This document shows positions 54,924 to 63,413 of a stretch of DNA of 64,000 bases, one piece after another. The stretch lies in the NCBI GenBank assembly GCA_038961845.1, contig CP152408.1, forward strand, positions 186,001 to 250,000. Direction: 5' to 3'. The DNA comes from Xylophilus sp. GW821-FHT01B05. Its GTDB lineage: Bacteria; Pseudomonadota; Gammaproteobacteria; Burkholderiales; Burkholderiaceae_C. A program made the translations under genes and the position numbers. The stretch's first letter is position 1; each line of letters begins with the position of its first letter. Under the pieces are notes generated by a model. That model did not search any database. It was not told the origin of the DNA and saw only the letters and a program-made list of their open reading frames with translations.

Positions 54924-56192
54924 TCAGAGCGCCCAGCCAAACGAGATGCCAAGAATGGTTTCCTTCAGCCGCACGTTTGCGTTGCCGCCGCCAAAGCCAC
55001 CGGGTGGGTTGCCCGCCGGAATGGAGCCATTGCCGTTCACCGAGCGGCCGAAGGCATGGGCGAGGAAGCCGTTCACCTCCAGGCCGCTGGCCGTCTTCCA
55101 GCTCGCGCCCAGCGTCAGGTGGTTTTGCACCACGCCCGGCGCCAGGATGTTGAGGAAGGTCTGGCTCGACGGCACCGGCTGGCCCGAGTGGCTGATGCCG
55201 CCGCGCAGCGTGAGCGCGGACGAGACCTGGTAGGCCGCGCCGAGCTTGAGCACGGTGATGTCGCGCCAGCCAAAGCCCGGGCCGCCCGCCGCGCCCAGCG
55301 GCACGCCCTGCAGCAGCGGGCCCAGCGGGTTGCCCACGGCGGCCACCTGGCCGTAGCGAATGCGCTGCACATCGGCGCCCAGCGTCCAGGCGCTGCTGGG
55401 GCGCCAGGCCGCGCCCACGCCGTAGTTCTCGGGCACGTCGAAGCGGCCGCCGTTGGCGAAAAGGCCCCGGTAGTCGTCAAACTTGCCGCGCACCTTGGAG
55501 GCCCAGGTGGCGCCCAGCGTGACGTCGGGCGCTACCTTGCCCGTCCAGCCCAGGCGGATACCCGCGCCCAGGCTGGAGTCCGTGCCTTGGTCGCTCACGT
55601 GCGCCGGGTCGGAGGAAAAGCCAGAGAACACGCCCAGGCCCTTGGCGGAGAAGCGCTGGTAGGCCAGGTTCAAGCCCACGCCGAAGCTGTGGTTCTCGTT
55701 CGCCTTCCAGGCCACCGAGGGCGTGATGAAGAGCTGCTCCAGGTTCACGCCGGCCTCGCCCGTGGCGCCAAAGCGCGCGTAGGGGTTGCGGCCGTAGTCG
55801 GTGTTCAGGCCGCCGTTGCCGTAAGCGGCCAGGCCCACGGCCCAGCGGCCATCGAGTTGGCGTGTGACACCGAACTCGGGGATGAAGAAATTCTTCTTGC
55901 CGTCGCCGCTGTAGTGTTCATCGGGGCCAAAGGCGTTGCCCTGGATATCAGCGCTGCGGCGCGGCACGAACCAGTTCAGCCCCACGTCGAGGCGGTCGCC
56001 CACGAGCGCGGTATTGGCGGGGTTGGTGGCGGCGGCCAGCGCGTCCTGCCCCCAGGCGATGCCCACGCCGGCCTGGCCCTGGCTCTTGGCGCCGTAGCCG
56101 TGTGAGAAATAGCCGTTGGTGGCGTGGGCGGCCAGCGGGCAAAGAGCCGCTCCCAGCAGGGCGCAGAGAGCGGTCAGACGAGGCTGGTACAT
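54924..56192 (-). CDS. FadL/OmpP1-family outer-membrane transporter
   Basis: A 422-residue protein. The signal peptide (MYQPRLTALCALLGAALCPLAAHA) is followed by TNGYFSHGYGAKSQGQAGVGIAWGQDALAAATNPANTALVGDRLDVGLNWF, the N-terminal hatch of FadL-type channels. It ends ETILGISFGWAL, an outer-membrane barrel end. Such channels take up hydrophobic substrates such as fatty acids or aromatics. It follows the PLP-lyase gene on the same strand by 76 bp. Confidence 0.92.
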   Translation of the reverse strand: MYQPRLTALCALLGAALCPLAAHATNGYFSHGYGAKSQGQAGVGIAWGQDALAAATNPANTALVGDRLDVGLNWFVPRRSADIQGNAFGPDEHYSGDGKKNFFIPEFGVTRQLDGRWAVGLAAYGNGGLNTDYGRNPYARFGATGEAGVNLEQLFITPSVAWKANENHSFGVGLNLAYQRFSAKGLGVFSGFSSDPAHVSDQGTDSSLGAGIRLGWTGKVAPDVTLGATWASKVRGKFDDYRGLFANGGRFDVPENYGVGAAWRPSSAWTLGADVQRIRYGQVAAVGNPLGPLLQGVPLGAAGGPGFGWRDITVLKLGAAYQVSSALTLRGGISHSGQPVPSSQTFLNILAPGVVQNHLTLGASWKTASGLEVNGFLAHAFGRSVNGNGSIPAGNPPGGFGGGNANVRLKETILGISFGWAL

Positions 56193-56268
56193 GGCGTTTG
56201 CAGGTGAGTGACGATGCCCCATGCTGGGGCCGCCGCCTGGGTGCCGCCACGAAGAAGCGCGCATATCC

Positions 56269-57465
56269 TTATGCGGCTGCCAGCCGCTCGGGTGCCTGCA
56301 CGCGCGCAAACGCCTGCTCCAGGTCCGCAATCAGATCCACCGGATCTTCCAGCCCGATATGCAGGCGCACCACCGGCGCGCTGCTGCTCCAGTAGCTGTG
56401 CTCTTGCAGCCGCGCCGGCGCGGCGATCAGCGCCAGGCTTTCGTAGCCGCCCCAGGAGGCGCCAATGCCGAAGTACTGCAGCGCATCGACAAAGGCGTGC
56501 GCGGCGGCCACGTCGTCGTCTTCGAAGGCAAAGGACACCAGGCCGCTGGCGCCGCTGAAGTCGCGTTTCCACAACGCATGGCCAGGGTCCTCGGGCAGCG
56601 CGGGGTAGAACACGCGCTGCACCTGGGCGTGGCGCTGCAGGTACTGCGCCACCTGCGTGGCGTGGCGCTGGTGCTGGGCCAGGCGCACCGGCAGCGTGCG
56701 CACGCCGCGCAGCGCCAGGTAGGCGTCGTCTGCACCGATGGACAGGCCCAGCGCCTCGTAGGCAGTGGACAGCTTGGCCGCCAGCGCCGGGCTGTCGACC
56801 ACGACGATGCCCTGCATCAGGTCCGAGTGGCCGGAGATGTACTTGGTCGCGGCCTGGATCGAGATGTTGGCGCCCAGCGCCAGCGGTTGGTAGAACCAGC
56901 CGCCGCTCCAGGTGTTGTCAGCCGCCACCGGCACGCCGTGTGCGCGGGCAATGGCGCTGAGCTTGGGCAGGTCAAGTACCTCGTACAGCAGCGAGCTGGG
57001 CGATTCGAGGTAGACCAGCTTGGTCTGCGGCCGGATCCTGGCGGCCAGGTCGTCTTGCGTGGGTGAGAAGTATTCGAGCGTGATGCCCAGGCGCTGCAGC
57101 AAGGTCTGGTCCACGCGCCGCACCGGCGAGTAGACGCTGTCGGCCACCAGCGCGTGATCGCCCGGGGACAGCAGCGCGATCAACACCAGCGTGATCGCCG
57201 CCAGGCCCGAGGGCGCGAGGAAGGCGCGGTGGCCGCCTTCGAGCCCGGTAATGGCGTCTTCCAGCGCGCGGTGCGTGTCCAGGCCGTGGCGGCCGTAAGA
57301 GGCCACGCGCTCGCCGGCCACGCGGCGATGGTGGTAGTCGTCATAGGTCTGCATGTCGGCAAAGCGCACCGTGCTGGTACGCACCACGGGCACGTTGACC
57401 GGGCCCGAGCCATCGCGCAGAGCCGGGCTGCCGGCATGCAGCAAACGTGTTGCTGCGCCCGTCAT
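56269..57465 (-). CDS. Cys/Met metabolism PLP enzyme (cystathionine beta-lyase-like)
   Basis: A 398-residue PLP enzyme. ATRLLHAGSPALRDGSGPVNVPVVRTSTVRF and RHGLDTHRALEDAITGLEGGHRAFLAPSGLAAI match cystathionine beta-lyase (MetC/PatB-like cystathionine group). The PLP lysine is Lys208 in ATKYISGHSDLMQG. It would cleave cysteine conjugates or cystathionine to a thiol, pyruvate and ammonia. It starts inside the stop of the thiol dioxygenase gene (4-bp overlap), so the two are coupled. Confidence 0.93.
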   Translation of the reverse strand: MTGAATRLLHAGSPALRDGSGPVNVPVVRTSTVRFADMQTYDDYHHRRVAGERVASYGRHGLDTHRALEDAITGLEGGHRAFLAPSGLAAITLVLIALLSPGDHALVADSVYSPVRRVDQTLLQRLGITLEYFSPTQDDLAARIRPQTKLVYLESPSSLLYEVLDLPKLSAIARAHGVPVAADNTWSGGWFYQPLALGANISIQAATKYISGHSDLMQGIVVVDSPALAAKLSTAYEALGLSIGADDAYLALRGVRTLPVRLAQHQRHATQVAQYLQRHAQVQRVFYPALPEDPGHALWKRDFSGASGLVSFAFEDDDVAAAHAFVDALQYFGIGASWGGYESLALIAAPARLQEHSYWSSSAPVVRLHIGLEDPVDLIADLEQAFARVQAPERLAAA

Positions 57466-58073
57466 GCCGCCACCTTGCTCGGCTTGAACTGCGTGGCGTT
57501 GTAGTTCACCACCTCGCCGGTTTCCAGGTTCACGCCGATGCGGCCGGTGAGTGTCTCCAGCGGGCGGCCATAGAGGTGAAAGTGCAGCGTGGGCTCGCTG
57601 CCCACCACGTGGATGCTGTGCAGGTCATCGGGCAGGAAGGCGATCGAGGTGCCGGGCTGCACGGTGAGTTCACGCGCCACTTCCAGTTGCGCCACGGCCG
57701 GGTTGCTGCCGTCGTCGGTGCGGCGGTAGACGCGGTTCTCTTCCTGCCCTTCCACCGCCACGATCACGGCCCAGGTGTCATGGTTGTGCGGGATGGTGGT
57801 CTTGCCCGGGTTGATCGAGTTCAGGTAGAGCGCGATGTCGGTGTCGGCGTCATCCGGGTTGAGCCGGTAGCGGGTGGATGCGCCCACGCCCGCGTTCTCT
57901 GCCGGCGGCGGGAAGTCGGCGCGGGTGAACAGCGCGCGCTCGGTGGCGAGCTGCTCCAGCCGCGCGGTGATGGCGGCCAGTACGGCGCGGTCGGGGGTGC
58001 CGGCGGCCAGTTGGCGGATGTCGGCGAGGGCGGTGGTGACGGCGGCGCGGCGGGTGTCTGCGGTGGTGGTCAT
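57462..58073 (-). CDS. Cysteine-dioxygenase-type thiol dioxygenase
   Basis: A 203-residue cupin. IPHNHDTWAVIVAVEGQEENRVYRR supplies His96 and His98, and LPDDLHSIHVVGSEPTLHFHLYG supplies His152 (or His155): the two-plus-one His pattern of CDO/3-mercaptopropionate dioxygenase. Oxidises a thiol to a sulfinate with O2 and Fe(II). I chose the ATG at 58073; an ATG at 58100 adds 9 low-complexity residues. Overlaps the cystathionine-lyase gene by 4 bp. It resembles the cupin part of the dioxygenase-rhodanese fusion at 34250 but is a separate, shorter protein. Confidence 0.9.
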   Translation of the reverse strand: MTTTADTRRAAVTTALADIRQLAAGTPDRAVLAAITARLEQLATERALFTRADFPPPAENAGVGASTRYRLNPDDADTDIALYLNSINPGKTTIPHNHDTWAVIVAVEGQEENRVYRRTDDGSNPAVAQLEVARELTVQPGTSIAFLPDDLHSIHVVGSEPTLHFHLYGRPLETLTGRIGVNLETGEVVNYNATQFKPSKVAA

Positions 58074-58126
58074 GGTGGGTCTCGTGAGGGTTGTTGTCAT
58101 ACCAAGTTGCGGGCGTTCGGAATAAT

Positions 58127-58229
58127 CCGTTCGGGCTGAGCTTGGCCTGTCCTGAGCCTGTCGAAGGATCGAAGCCAGGGCTCCTTCGACAGGCTCAGGA
58201 GAGCCTTTCGACAAGCTCAAGGCGAACGG
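58127..58229. repeat. REP-like palindromic repeat (compound)
   Basis: CCGTTCGGGCTGAGCTTGG and the CTTCGACAGGCTCAGGAGAG/TTTCGACAAGCTCAAGGCGAACGG arms make a compound version of the REP unit at 43962-44031. It separates the ABC ATPase gene from the thiol dioxygenase gene in the minus-strand gene set. Confidence 0.75.
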
Positions 58230-58259
58230 TTTCCATCTTTGATTGCAGAGCCGTATCCA

Positions 58260-59123
58260 TCAATAGGAAAAACGGTTGAGCTCCAAGGGGACGGGGCCGA
58301 AGGTCGGCGTGGCACGCGCAGCCCGCCCGCCATCGCCCAGCGCACGCTGCAAAAATTCGCGCGTGCGCTCGCTTTGCGGTGCGCCAAAGATGTGCGCTGG
58401 CGGCCCGTGCTCGACGATGCGGCCGGCCTCGGTGAAGTACACGCTGTCGCTCACCTCTTCGGCAAAGCGCATCTCGTGCGTGACCAGCACGCAGGTCATG
58501 CCGTCCTTCACCAGGTCGCGGATAACGGTCAGCACCTCGCCCACGGTTTCTGGGTCGAGCGCGGAGGTCACCTCGTCGAACAGGATCAGCTCGGGCCGCA
58601 TGGCCAGCGCGCGGGCAATCGCCACGCGCTGCTGCTGGCCGCCAGACAGCTCGCCCGGGTAAGCCTTTTCTTTATGCGACAGGCGCACCTTGTCGAGCAG
58701 CGCGCGCGCCTCGCGCTCGGCTTCGGCGCGCGGGCGGCCCACCACGCGGGTGGGGGCGATCACCAGGTTCTCCAGCACCGTCAGGTGCGGGAACAGGTTG
58801 TACTGCTGGAACACAAAACCCACGCGCTTGCGCAGGGCGATCAGCTCGGCTTCGGTGCGCAGCGCATCGACCCTTGTGTCGCCCACACGGATCTCGCCGC
58901 GCTGCGGCCGCAGCAGGCCGGTGATGCAGCGCAGGATGGTGGACTTGCCCGAGCCCGAGGGCCCGATGATGGACACGGCCTGGCCGCGCCGCACCTCTAC
59001 GTCTATGCCCTTCAACACGGCGTTGGCGCCAAAGGACAGATGCACGTCGCGCAGTTGCACCAGCGGTGCTTCGATGGCGGCGGCGGGGGGCGCGGTGCGC
59101 AGAAAGGATTCAGTGGCGTTCAT
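58260..59123 (-). CDS. Polar amino-acid ABC transporter ATP-binding protein (GlnQ/HisP family)
   Basis: A 287-residue ATPase: IGPSGSGKSTILRCITGL (Walker A), ELSGGQQQRVAIARALAMRP (signature) and LILFDEVTSALDPETVGEV (Walker B plus D-loop). HLTVLENLVIAPTRVVGRPR and THEMRFAEEVSDSVYF are typical of polar amino-acid importers. The start overlaps the end of the permease gene by 14 bp. Likely powers uptake of the same amino-acid that the binding protein at 63410 captures. Confidence 0.94.
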   Translation of the reverse strand: MNATESFLRTAPPAAAIEAPLVQLRDVHLSFGANAVLKGIDVEVRRGQAVSIIGPSGSGKSTILRCITGLLRPQRGEIRVGDTRVDALRTEAELIALRKRVGFVFQQYNLFPHLTVLENLVIAPTRVVGRPRAEAEREARALLDKVRLSHKEKAYPGELSGGQQQRVAIARALAMRPELILFDEVTSALDPETVGEVLTVIRDLVKDGMTCVLVTHEMRFAEEVSDSVYFTEAGRIVEHGPPAHIFGAPQSERTREFLQRALGDGGRAARATPTFGPVPLELNRFSY

Positions 59124-59928
59124 GGCGTCGCTCCAGGGCGCGGGTGGCGCGGGCGATGGGGTAGCAGTAGGCGAAGAAGAGCGCCAGCAGCGTGAAGTAG
59201 ACAAGGATGGTGAAGTCGGTGCGCGCCACGGTGTTGCTGGCGATCTGCGCGGTATCGACCACGTCGTGCACGCCCACCAGCGAGGCCAGCGAGGTGCTCA
59301 TGGTGATGCTGGCGTACAGGTTCATCCACGGCGGCAGCATGCGCCGCACGCACTGCGGCAGCACGATCAGCCGGAAGATCTGCGTGCGGCGGAACGCCAG
59401 CGACTGCGAGGCTTCCCACTGCGCGCTGGGGATGGACTGGATCGCGCCGCGAAAGATCTCGGCCACGTTGGCGCTGGTGGGCAGGGCCAGGCCCAGCACC
59501 ACCTTGATCCAGTCGGGGAACGGGAAGGTCCAGGACACCAGGTGCACCTCGAACGGGAAGACGTAGGTGGTGAAGTAGATCAGCACCAGGATGGGCGCAT
59601 TGCGAAACGCCTGCACATACCAGCGCGTGGCATTGCGCAGCGCGCGCGAGGGCGAAAGCGACAGCGCGCCCACCACCAGGCCCACGACCGTGCCCAGCGC
59701 CACGGCCAGCACGCTGATCTCGATATTGGCCAGCAGGCCGCGCAGCAGAGCGGGCGTCCAGGTCCAGAGGTAGACAAAGGCCGCAGGCGTGCTGCCGGTG
59801 CTGGTCCAGAAGACCAGCAGCGCCAGCACGGCCAACGCGCCCAGGCTCCAGGGGTTGCGCAGCGCGCGCAGCAGGCCGGCGCCTGGCGCTGTGCGCGGCG
59901 GTGCGGCAAGAAGGGCATCACTGGCCAT
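59110..59928 (-). CDS. Polar amino-acid ABC transporter permease (HisM/HisQ family)
   Basis: A 272-residue membrane protein. LLRGLLANIEISVLAVALGTVVGLVVGALSLS, VQAFRNAPILVLIYFTTYVFPF and EIFRGAIQSIPSAQWEASQSLAFRRTQIFRLIVLPQCVRRMLPPWMNLYASITMSTSL (EAA loop) are canonical. It ends 14 bp inside the ATPase gene and begins 11 bp inside the end of the next permease gene, a tight operon. Confidence 0.93.
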   Translation of the reverse strand: MASDALLAAPPRTAPGAGLLRALRNPWSLGALAVLALLVFWTSTGSTPAAFVYLWTWTPALLRGLLANIEISVLAVALGTVVGLVVGALSLSPSRALRNATRWYVQAFRNAPILVLIYFTTYVFPFEVHLVSWTFPFPDWIKVVLGLALPTSANVAEIFRGAIQSIPSAQWEASQSLAFRRTQIFRLIVLPQCVRRMLPPWMNLYASITMSTSLASLVGVHDVVDTAQIASNTVARTDFTILVYFTLLALFFAYCYPIARATRALERRHERH

Positions 59929-60664
59929 AGCCGGGCATCCTCAAACGGGTTTCCAGCCAGCGTCCGGCCCAGCTCACAAGCCAGGTCAGCAGGCCGAAGT
60001 ACAGCAGGATCAGCAGCAGCAGCTCCAGCACGTTGTCGCGCTGCGTCCAGATCATGATGGATTCATAGGTCACGTCGCCCACCGCAATGGCCGAGGCCAC
60101 GGCGGTCATCTTCACCAGGTCCACCACGTTGTTGACCAGCGAGGGCAGGGCAAAGCGCAGCGCCAGCGGCAGCTCCACGCGCCACAGCAACTGGCGGCGC
60201 GAGAAGCCGAGCGAGCGCGCCGCCTCCAGCGTCACCTGCGGCACGGCCTCGATGCCGGCACGCAATGCCTCGGCATGGAACACGCCTTTGTGCAGCGACA
60301 CCACGATCACCACCCACACAAAAGGCGTGAGCGGGTTGCCGCCGCCGTGCGTCTGCAGTTGCTGGGTGATCAGCATGTTCAGCACTAGGAAGGCGCAGTA
60401 GAGCTGCACCAGCGTGGGCGTGTTGCGCGTGACCTCGACAAAGGCGCGCGCCGGCTGCGCCAGCCAGGGCCGGCCCGAGGTCAGCAGCCCGGCCAACAGC
60501 ACGCCAGCGGCCAGGCTGCCGGGAATCGTCAGCAGGCACAGTTGCAGCGTCACGAGCAAGCCATGCGCAAAGGCCTGGCGCTCGGAGATGTCGAGCACGA
60601 AGGCGTAGTTCAGCCCCACATGCTTGAACGCCGCCACCAGTTGCGGCAGAACACCCTCGCTCAT
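59918..60664 (-). CDS. Polar amino-acid ABC transporter permease (HisM/HisQ family)
   Basis: A 248-residue membrane protein. LLVTLQLCLLTIPGSLAAGVLLAGLLTS, VEVTRNTPTLVQLYCAFLVLNML and EALRAGIEAVPQVTLEAARSLGFSRRQLLWRVELPLALRFALPSLVNNVVDLVKMTAVASAIAV (EAA loop) identify the family. It forms a heterodimer with the permease at 59110. Its start overlaps the aminotransferase stop by 4 bp. Confidence 0.93.
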   Translation of the reverse strand: MSEGVLPQLVAAFKHVGLNYAFVLDISERQAFAHGLLVTLQLCLLTIPGSLAAGVLLAGLLTSGRPWLAQPARAFVEVTRNTPTLVQLYCAFLVLNMLITQQLQTHGGGNPLTPFVWVVIVVSLHKGVFHAEALRAGIEAVPQVTLEAARSLGFSRRQLLWRVELPLALRFALPSLVNNVVDLVKMTAVASAIAVGDVTYESIMIWTQRDNVLELLLLILLYFGLLTWLVSWAGRWLETRLRMPGYGQ

Positions 60665-61932
60665 CCAGCGGCCTCCAGCGCCGGCTCGGCCACCGCCACG
60701 GCGGGCCGCAGCGCCGCGACCGCGCGGGCAATACGGGTGGCGGCATCGGCCAGCACGGCGTCGCTCGCGGCAATCGAGATGCGGAAGTAGGGCGACAGCC
60801 CGTAAGAAGGCCCGTCCACTGCGGCCACGCCTTCGGCTTCGAGCAGCCAGTCGACCACATCGGTGTCCGACGCAATCACCTGGCCGTCTGGCCGCACGCG
60901 GCCGATCAGCGCGCCGCAGTTGGCATAGGCAAAGAAGGCGCCTTCCGGCGGCAGCAGCGTGATGCCGGGGATGGCGTTGAAAGCCTCGGTAATGAAGCTG
61001 GCGCGTCGCGCATAGGCGGCGCGTGCCTGGGCCACAAAGGACTGGTCGGGCGCATTCAGCGCCGCCGTCACGGCGGCCTGGCCGATCGAGTTGGCACCCG
61101 AGGACACCTGCGACTGGATCACCGTCATGGCCTGCACCAGCGCTGCCGGCCCCACGCCGTAGCCAATGCGCCAGCCGGTCATGGCATAGGTTTTGGAGGC
61201 GCCGTTGACCAGCAGCGTGCGCTCTTTCAGATCAGGCGCCACGTGCAGCCAGTGCGCGGGCGCTTCGGGCGTGAACCAGATGTGCTCGTACAGCTCGTCC
61301 AGCAGCACCAGCACCTGCGGGTGGCGGCGCAGCACGGCGGCCAGCGCGGCCAGTTCGTCGCGCGAATACACGGCGCCGGTGGGGTTGCTGGGCGTGTTCA
61401 GCACCAGCCAGCGCGTGCGCGGCGTGATGGCTGCCTCCAGCGCTGCGGCGGTGAGCTTGAAGCCCGTGGCCTCGGTGCAGGGCAGGATCACCGGCGTGCC
61501 GTCGTTGACCGCGACCGCATCCGGGAACGAGGGCCAGTAGGGCGCGGGCAGCAGCACCTCGTCGCCCGCATCCAGCGTGGCGGCGAAGGCATTGAAGATC
61601 ACCTGCTTGCCGCCGTTGGAGACGATGACCTGCGCGGGCGTGTAGTCCAACTGGTTCTCGCGTGCGTACTTGGCGCTGATGGCGCGGCGCAGCTCGGCCG
61701 TGCCGGGCGTGCCGGTGTACTTGGTCTCGCCGCGCGCCAGGGCCGCGATGGCGGCCTGCTTGATGGCCTCGGGCGTGTCGAAGTCGGGCTCGCCCGAGGT
61801 CAGCGTGAGCACGTCGCGGCCCTGCGCGGCAAGCGCGGCCGCGCGTGCGCTGGCGGCGGCATTGGGCGAGAGCTTGACGCGGCGCACGCGCTGCGAGAGC
61901 GGGAATGCGGCGGGTGGCGTGGCCTGGGTCAT
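60661..61932 (-). CDS. Class I/II PLP aminotransferase (aspartate aminotransferase-like)
   Basis: A 423-residue aminotransferase. TLTSGEPDFDTPEAIKQAA, YTGTPGTAELRRAISAKYAREN, NTPSNPTGAVYSRDEL and LLVNGASKTYAMTGWRIGYGVG (PLP Lys in SKTYAMTG) are the family landmarks. It interconverts a 2-oxoacid and an amino acid. It is coupled by 4-bp overlaps to the FAD oxidase gene upstream and the permease gene downstream, so it likely acts on the substrate or product of those. Confidence 0.93.
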   Translation of the reverse strand: MTQATPPAAFPLSQRVRRVKLSPNAAASARAAALAAQGRDVLTLTSGEPDFDTPEAIKQAAIAALARGETKYTGTPGTAELRRAISAKYARENQLDYTPAQVIVSNGGKQVIFNAFAATLDAGDEVLLPAPYWPSFPDAVAVNDGTPVILPCTEATGFKLTAAALEAAITPRTRWLVLNTPSNPTGAVYSRDELAALAAVLRRHPQVLVLLDELYEHIWFTPEAPAHWLHVAPDLKERTLLVNGASKTYAMTGWRIGYGVGPAALVQAMTVIQSQVSSGANSIGQAAVTAALNAPDQSFVAQARAAYARRASFITEAFNAIPGITLLPPEGAFFAYANCGALIGRVRPDGQVIASDTDVVDWLLEAEGVAAVDGPSYGLSPYFRISIAASDAVLADAATRIARAVAALRPAVAVAEPALEAAG

Positions 61933-63413
61933 GGGAAATCCTTCCAGCGCAGCGGGTGCTGCAATACCTTGTCGGGGTTGAGCAGGTCCAGCGGGTCCAG
62001 CGCCTGCTTGATGCGCTGCATCAGGCCCAGCGCCACCGGGCTCTTGTAGCGCGGCAGCAGGTCGCGCTTGGTCTGGCCTATGCCGTGCTCGGCGCTGATC
62101 GAGCCGCCATGCAGTTGCACGCTGTCGTAGACCACTTCGTGGATCGCGTCCTCTACCGCAAACACCGCGCTTGGCGTCTGGCCCACGGGGTGCGATACGT
62201 TGTAGTGCAGGTTGCCGTCGCCCAGGTGGCCAAAGGCCACTGGCCGCACACCGGGAAAGCGCGCCTCCAGCGCCGCCGCCGTGGCGCGCAGAAAATCTGG
62301 AATGCGCGATATCGGCACCGAGATGTCGTGCTTCACATTGCGGCCGTCGCGCCGCTGTGCCTCGCCCAGCGCTTCGTCGCGCAGGCGCCAGAGCGCCTGG
62401 CTTTGCTGCAGGCTCTCGGCAATCGCGGCATCGGCCACCAGGCCGTCTTCAAAGGCGCTGCCCACCACGGCCTCGAAGCGTTCGCGCGCATGGGCTTCGC
62501 CTTCGCTGTCAGACAGCTCTATCAGCGCATACCAGGGGTAGTTCAGCTCTTTCAGCGGAATGGGTTGCTCTGGCACGTGCTGCGCGATCAGGCCCAGCGC
62601 GGTATCGGACAGCAGCTCGAAGGCCGTCAGCCCCGCGCCAAAGCCGGTGCGCGCCTGCGACAAGAAGGCAATCGCATCGCGTATGCAGCCAAAGGCCAGC
62701 AGCGCCGTGTGCTGCACCGCAGGCAGCGGGTAGAGCTTGAGCGTGGCCGCGGTGATGATGCCCAGCGTGCCTTCGCTGCCGATGTAGAGGTCGCGCAGCG
62801 CATAGCCGGTGTTGTCCTTGCGCAGGCCGCTCAGGGATTCCCAGACTTCGCCCTCGGCCGTGACCACTTCCAGGCCCAGCGTCAGCTCGCGTGCATTGCC
62901 GTAGCGCAGCACCTGCGTGCCGCCGGCGTTGGTGCCCAGGTTGCCGCCTATGGTGCAACTGCCTTCAGAGCCCAGGCTCAAGGGAAACAGCCGCCCGGCA
63001 TCGCGCGCGGCCTGCTGCACATGGGCCAGCACGCTGCCGGCCTCGACCGTGATGGTGTCGTTGTCGGTATCGATGGCGCGCACCCGGTTCAGCCGTGTCA
63101 GCGACAGCAGCAGCGCTTGCCCGCTGGCATCGGGCGTGGCTGCGCCGGCCAGGCCGGTGTTGCCGCCCTGCGGCACGATGGGCACGCGATGCTCGCGGCA
63201 CAGGCGCACCACCTGCGCCACCTGCGCGGTGTCGGCCGGGCGCGCCACGGCCAGCGCGCGGCCGGTCAGGCGGCGGTGCTGGTCGGTGAGGTAGCCCGCC
63301 GCATCGTCGCCGGTCAGCACATGGGCTGCGCCCAGGATGGCGCGCAGCTGCTCCAGAAAAGGCGCGGCGTGTGCGTGCTGCTGTGCCGGCAGCGATGCGG
63401 TGGCGGTGTTCAT
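61929..63413 (-). CDS. FAD-linked 2-hydroxyacid oxidase (D-lactate/D-2-hydroxyglutarate dehydrogenase type)
   Basis: A 494-residue flavoprotein. VPIVPQGGNTGLAGAATPDASGQALLLSLTRLNRV and LSLGSEGSCTIGGNLGTNAGGTQVLRYGNARELTLGLEVV are the FAD-binding landmarks; the C-terminus has HGGSISAEHGIGQTKRDLLPRYKSPVALGLMQRIKQALDPLDLLNPDK. It oxidises a D-2-hydroxyacid to the 2-oxoacid, which the adjacent aminotransferase could aminate. Start at 63413, where it overlaps the binding-protein stop by 4 bp. Confidence 0.93.
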   Translation of the reverse strand: MNTATASLPAQQHAHAAPFLEQLRAILGAAHVLTGDDAAGYLTDQHRRLTGRALAVARPADTAQVAQVVRLCREHRVPIVPQGGNTGLAGAATPDASGQALLLSLTRLNRVRAIDTDNDTITVEAGSVLAHVQQAARDAGRLFPLSLGSEGSCTIGGNLGTNAGGTQVLRYGNARELTLGLEVVTAEGEVWESLSGLRKDNTGYALRDLYIGSEGTLGIITAATLKLYPLPAVQHTALLAFGCIRDAIAFLSQARTGFGAGLTAFELLSDTALGLIAQHVPEQPIPLKELNYPWYALIELSDSEGEAHARERFEAVVGSAFEDGLVADAAIAESLQQSQALWRLRDEALGEAQRRDGRNVKHDISVPISRIPDFLRATAAALEARFPGVRPVAFGHLGDGNLHYNVSHPVGQTPSAVFAVEDAIHEVVYDSVQLHGGSISAEHGIGQTKRDLLPRYKSPVALGLMQRIKQALDPLDLLNPDKVLQHPLRWKDFP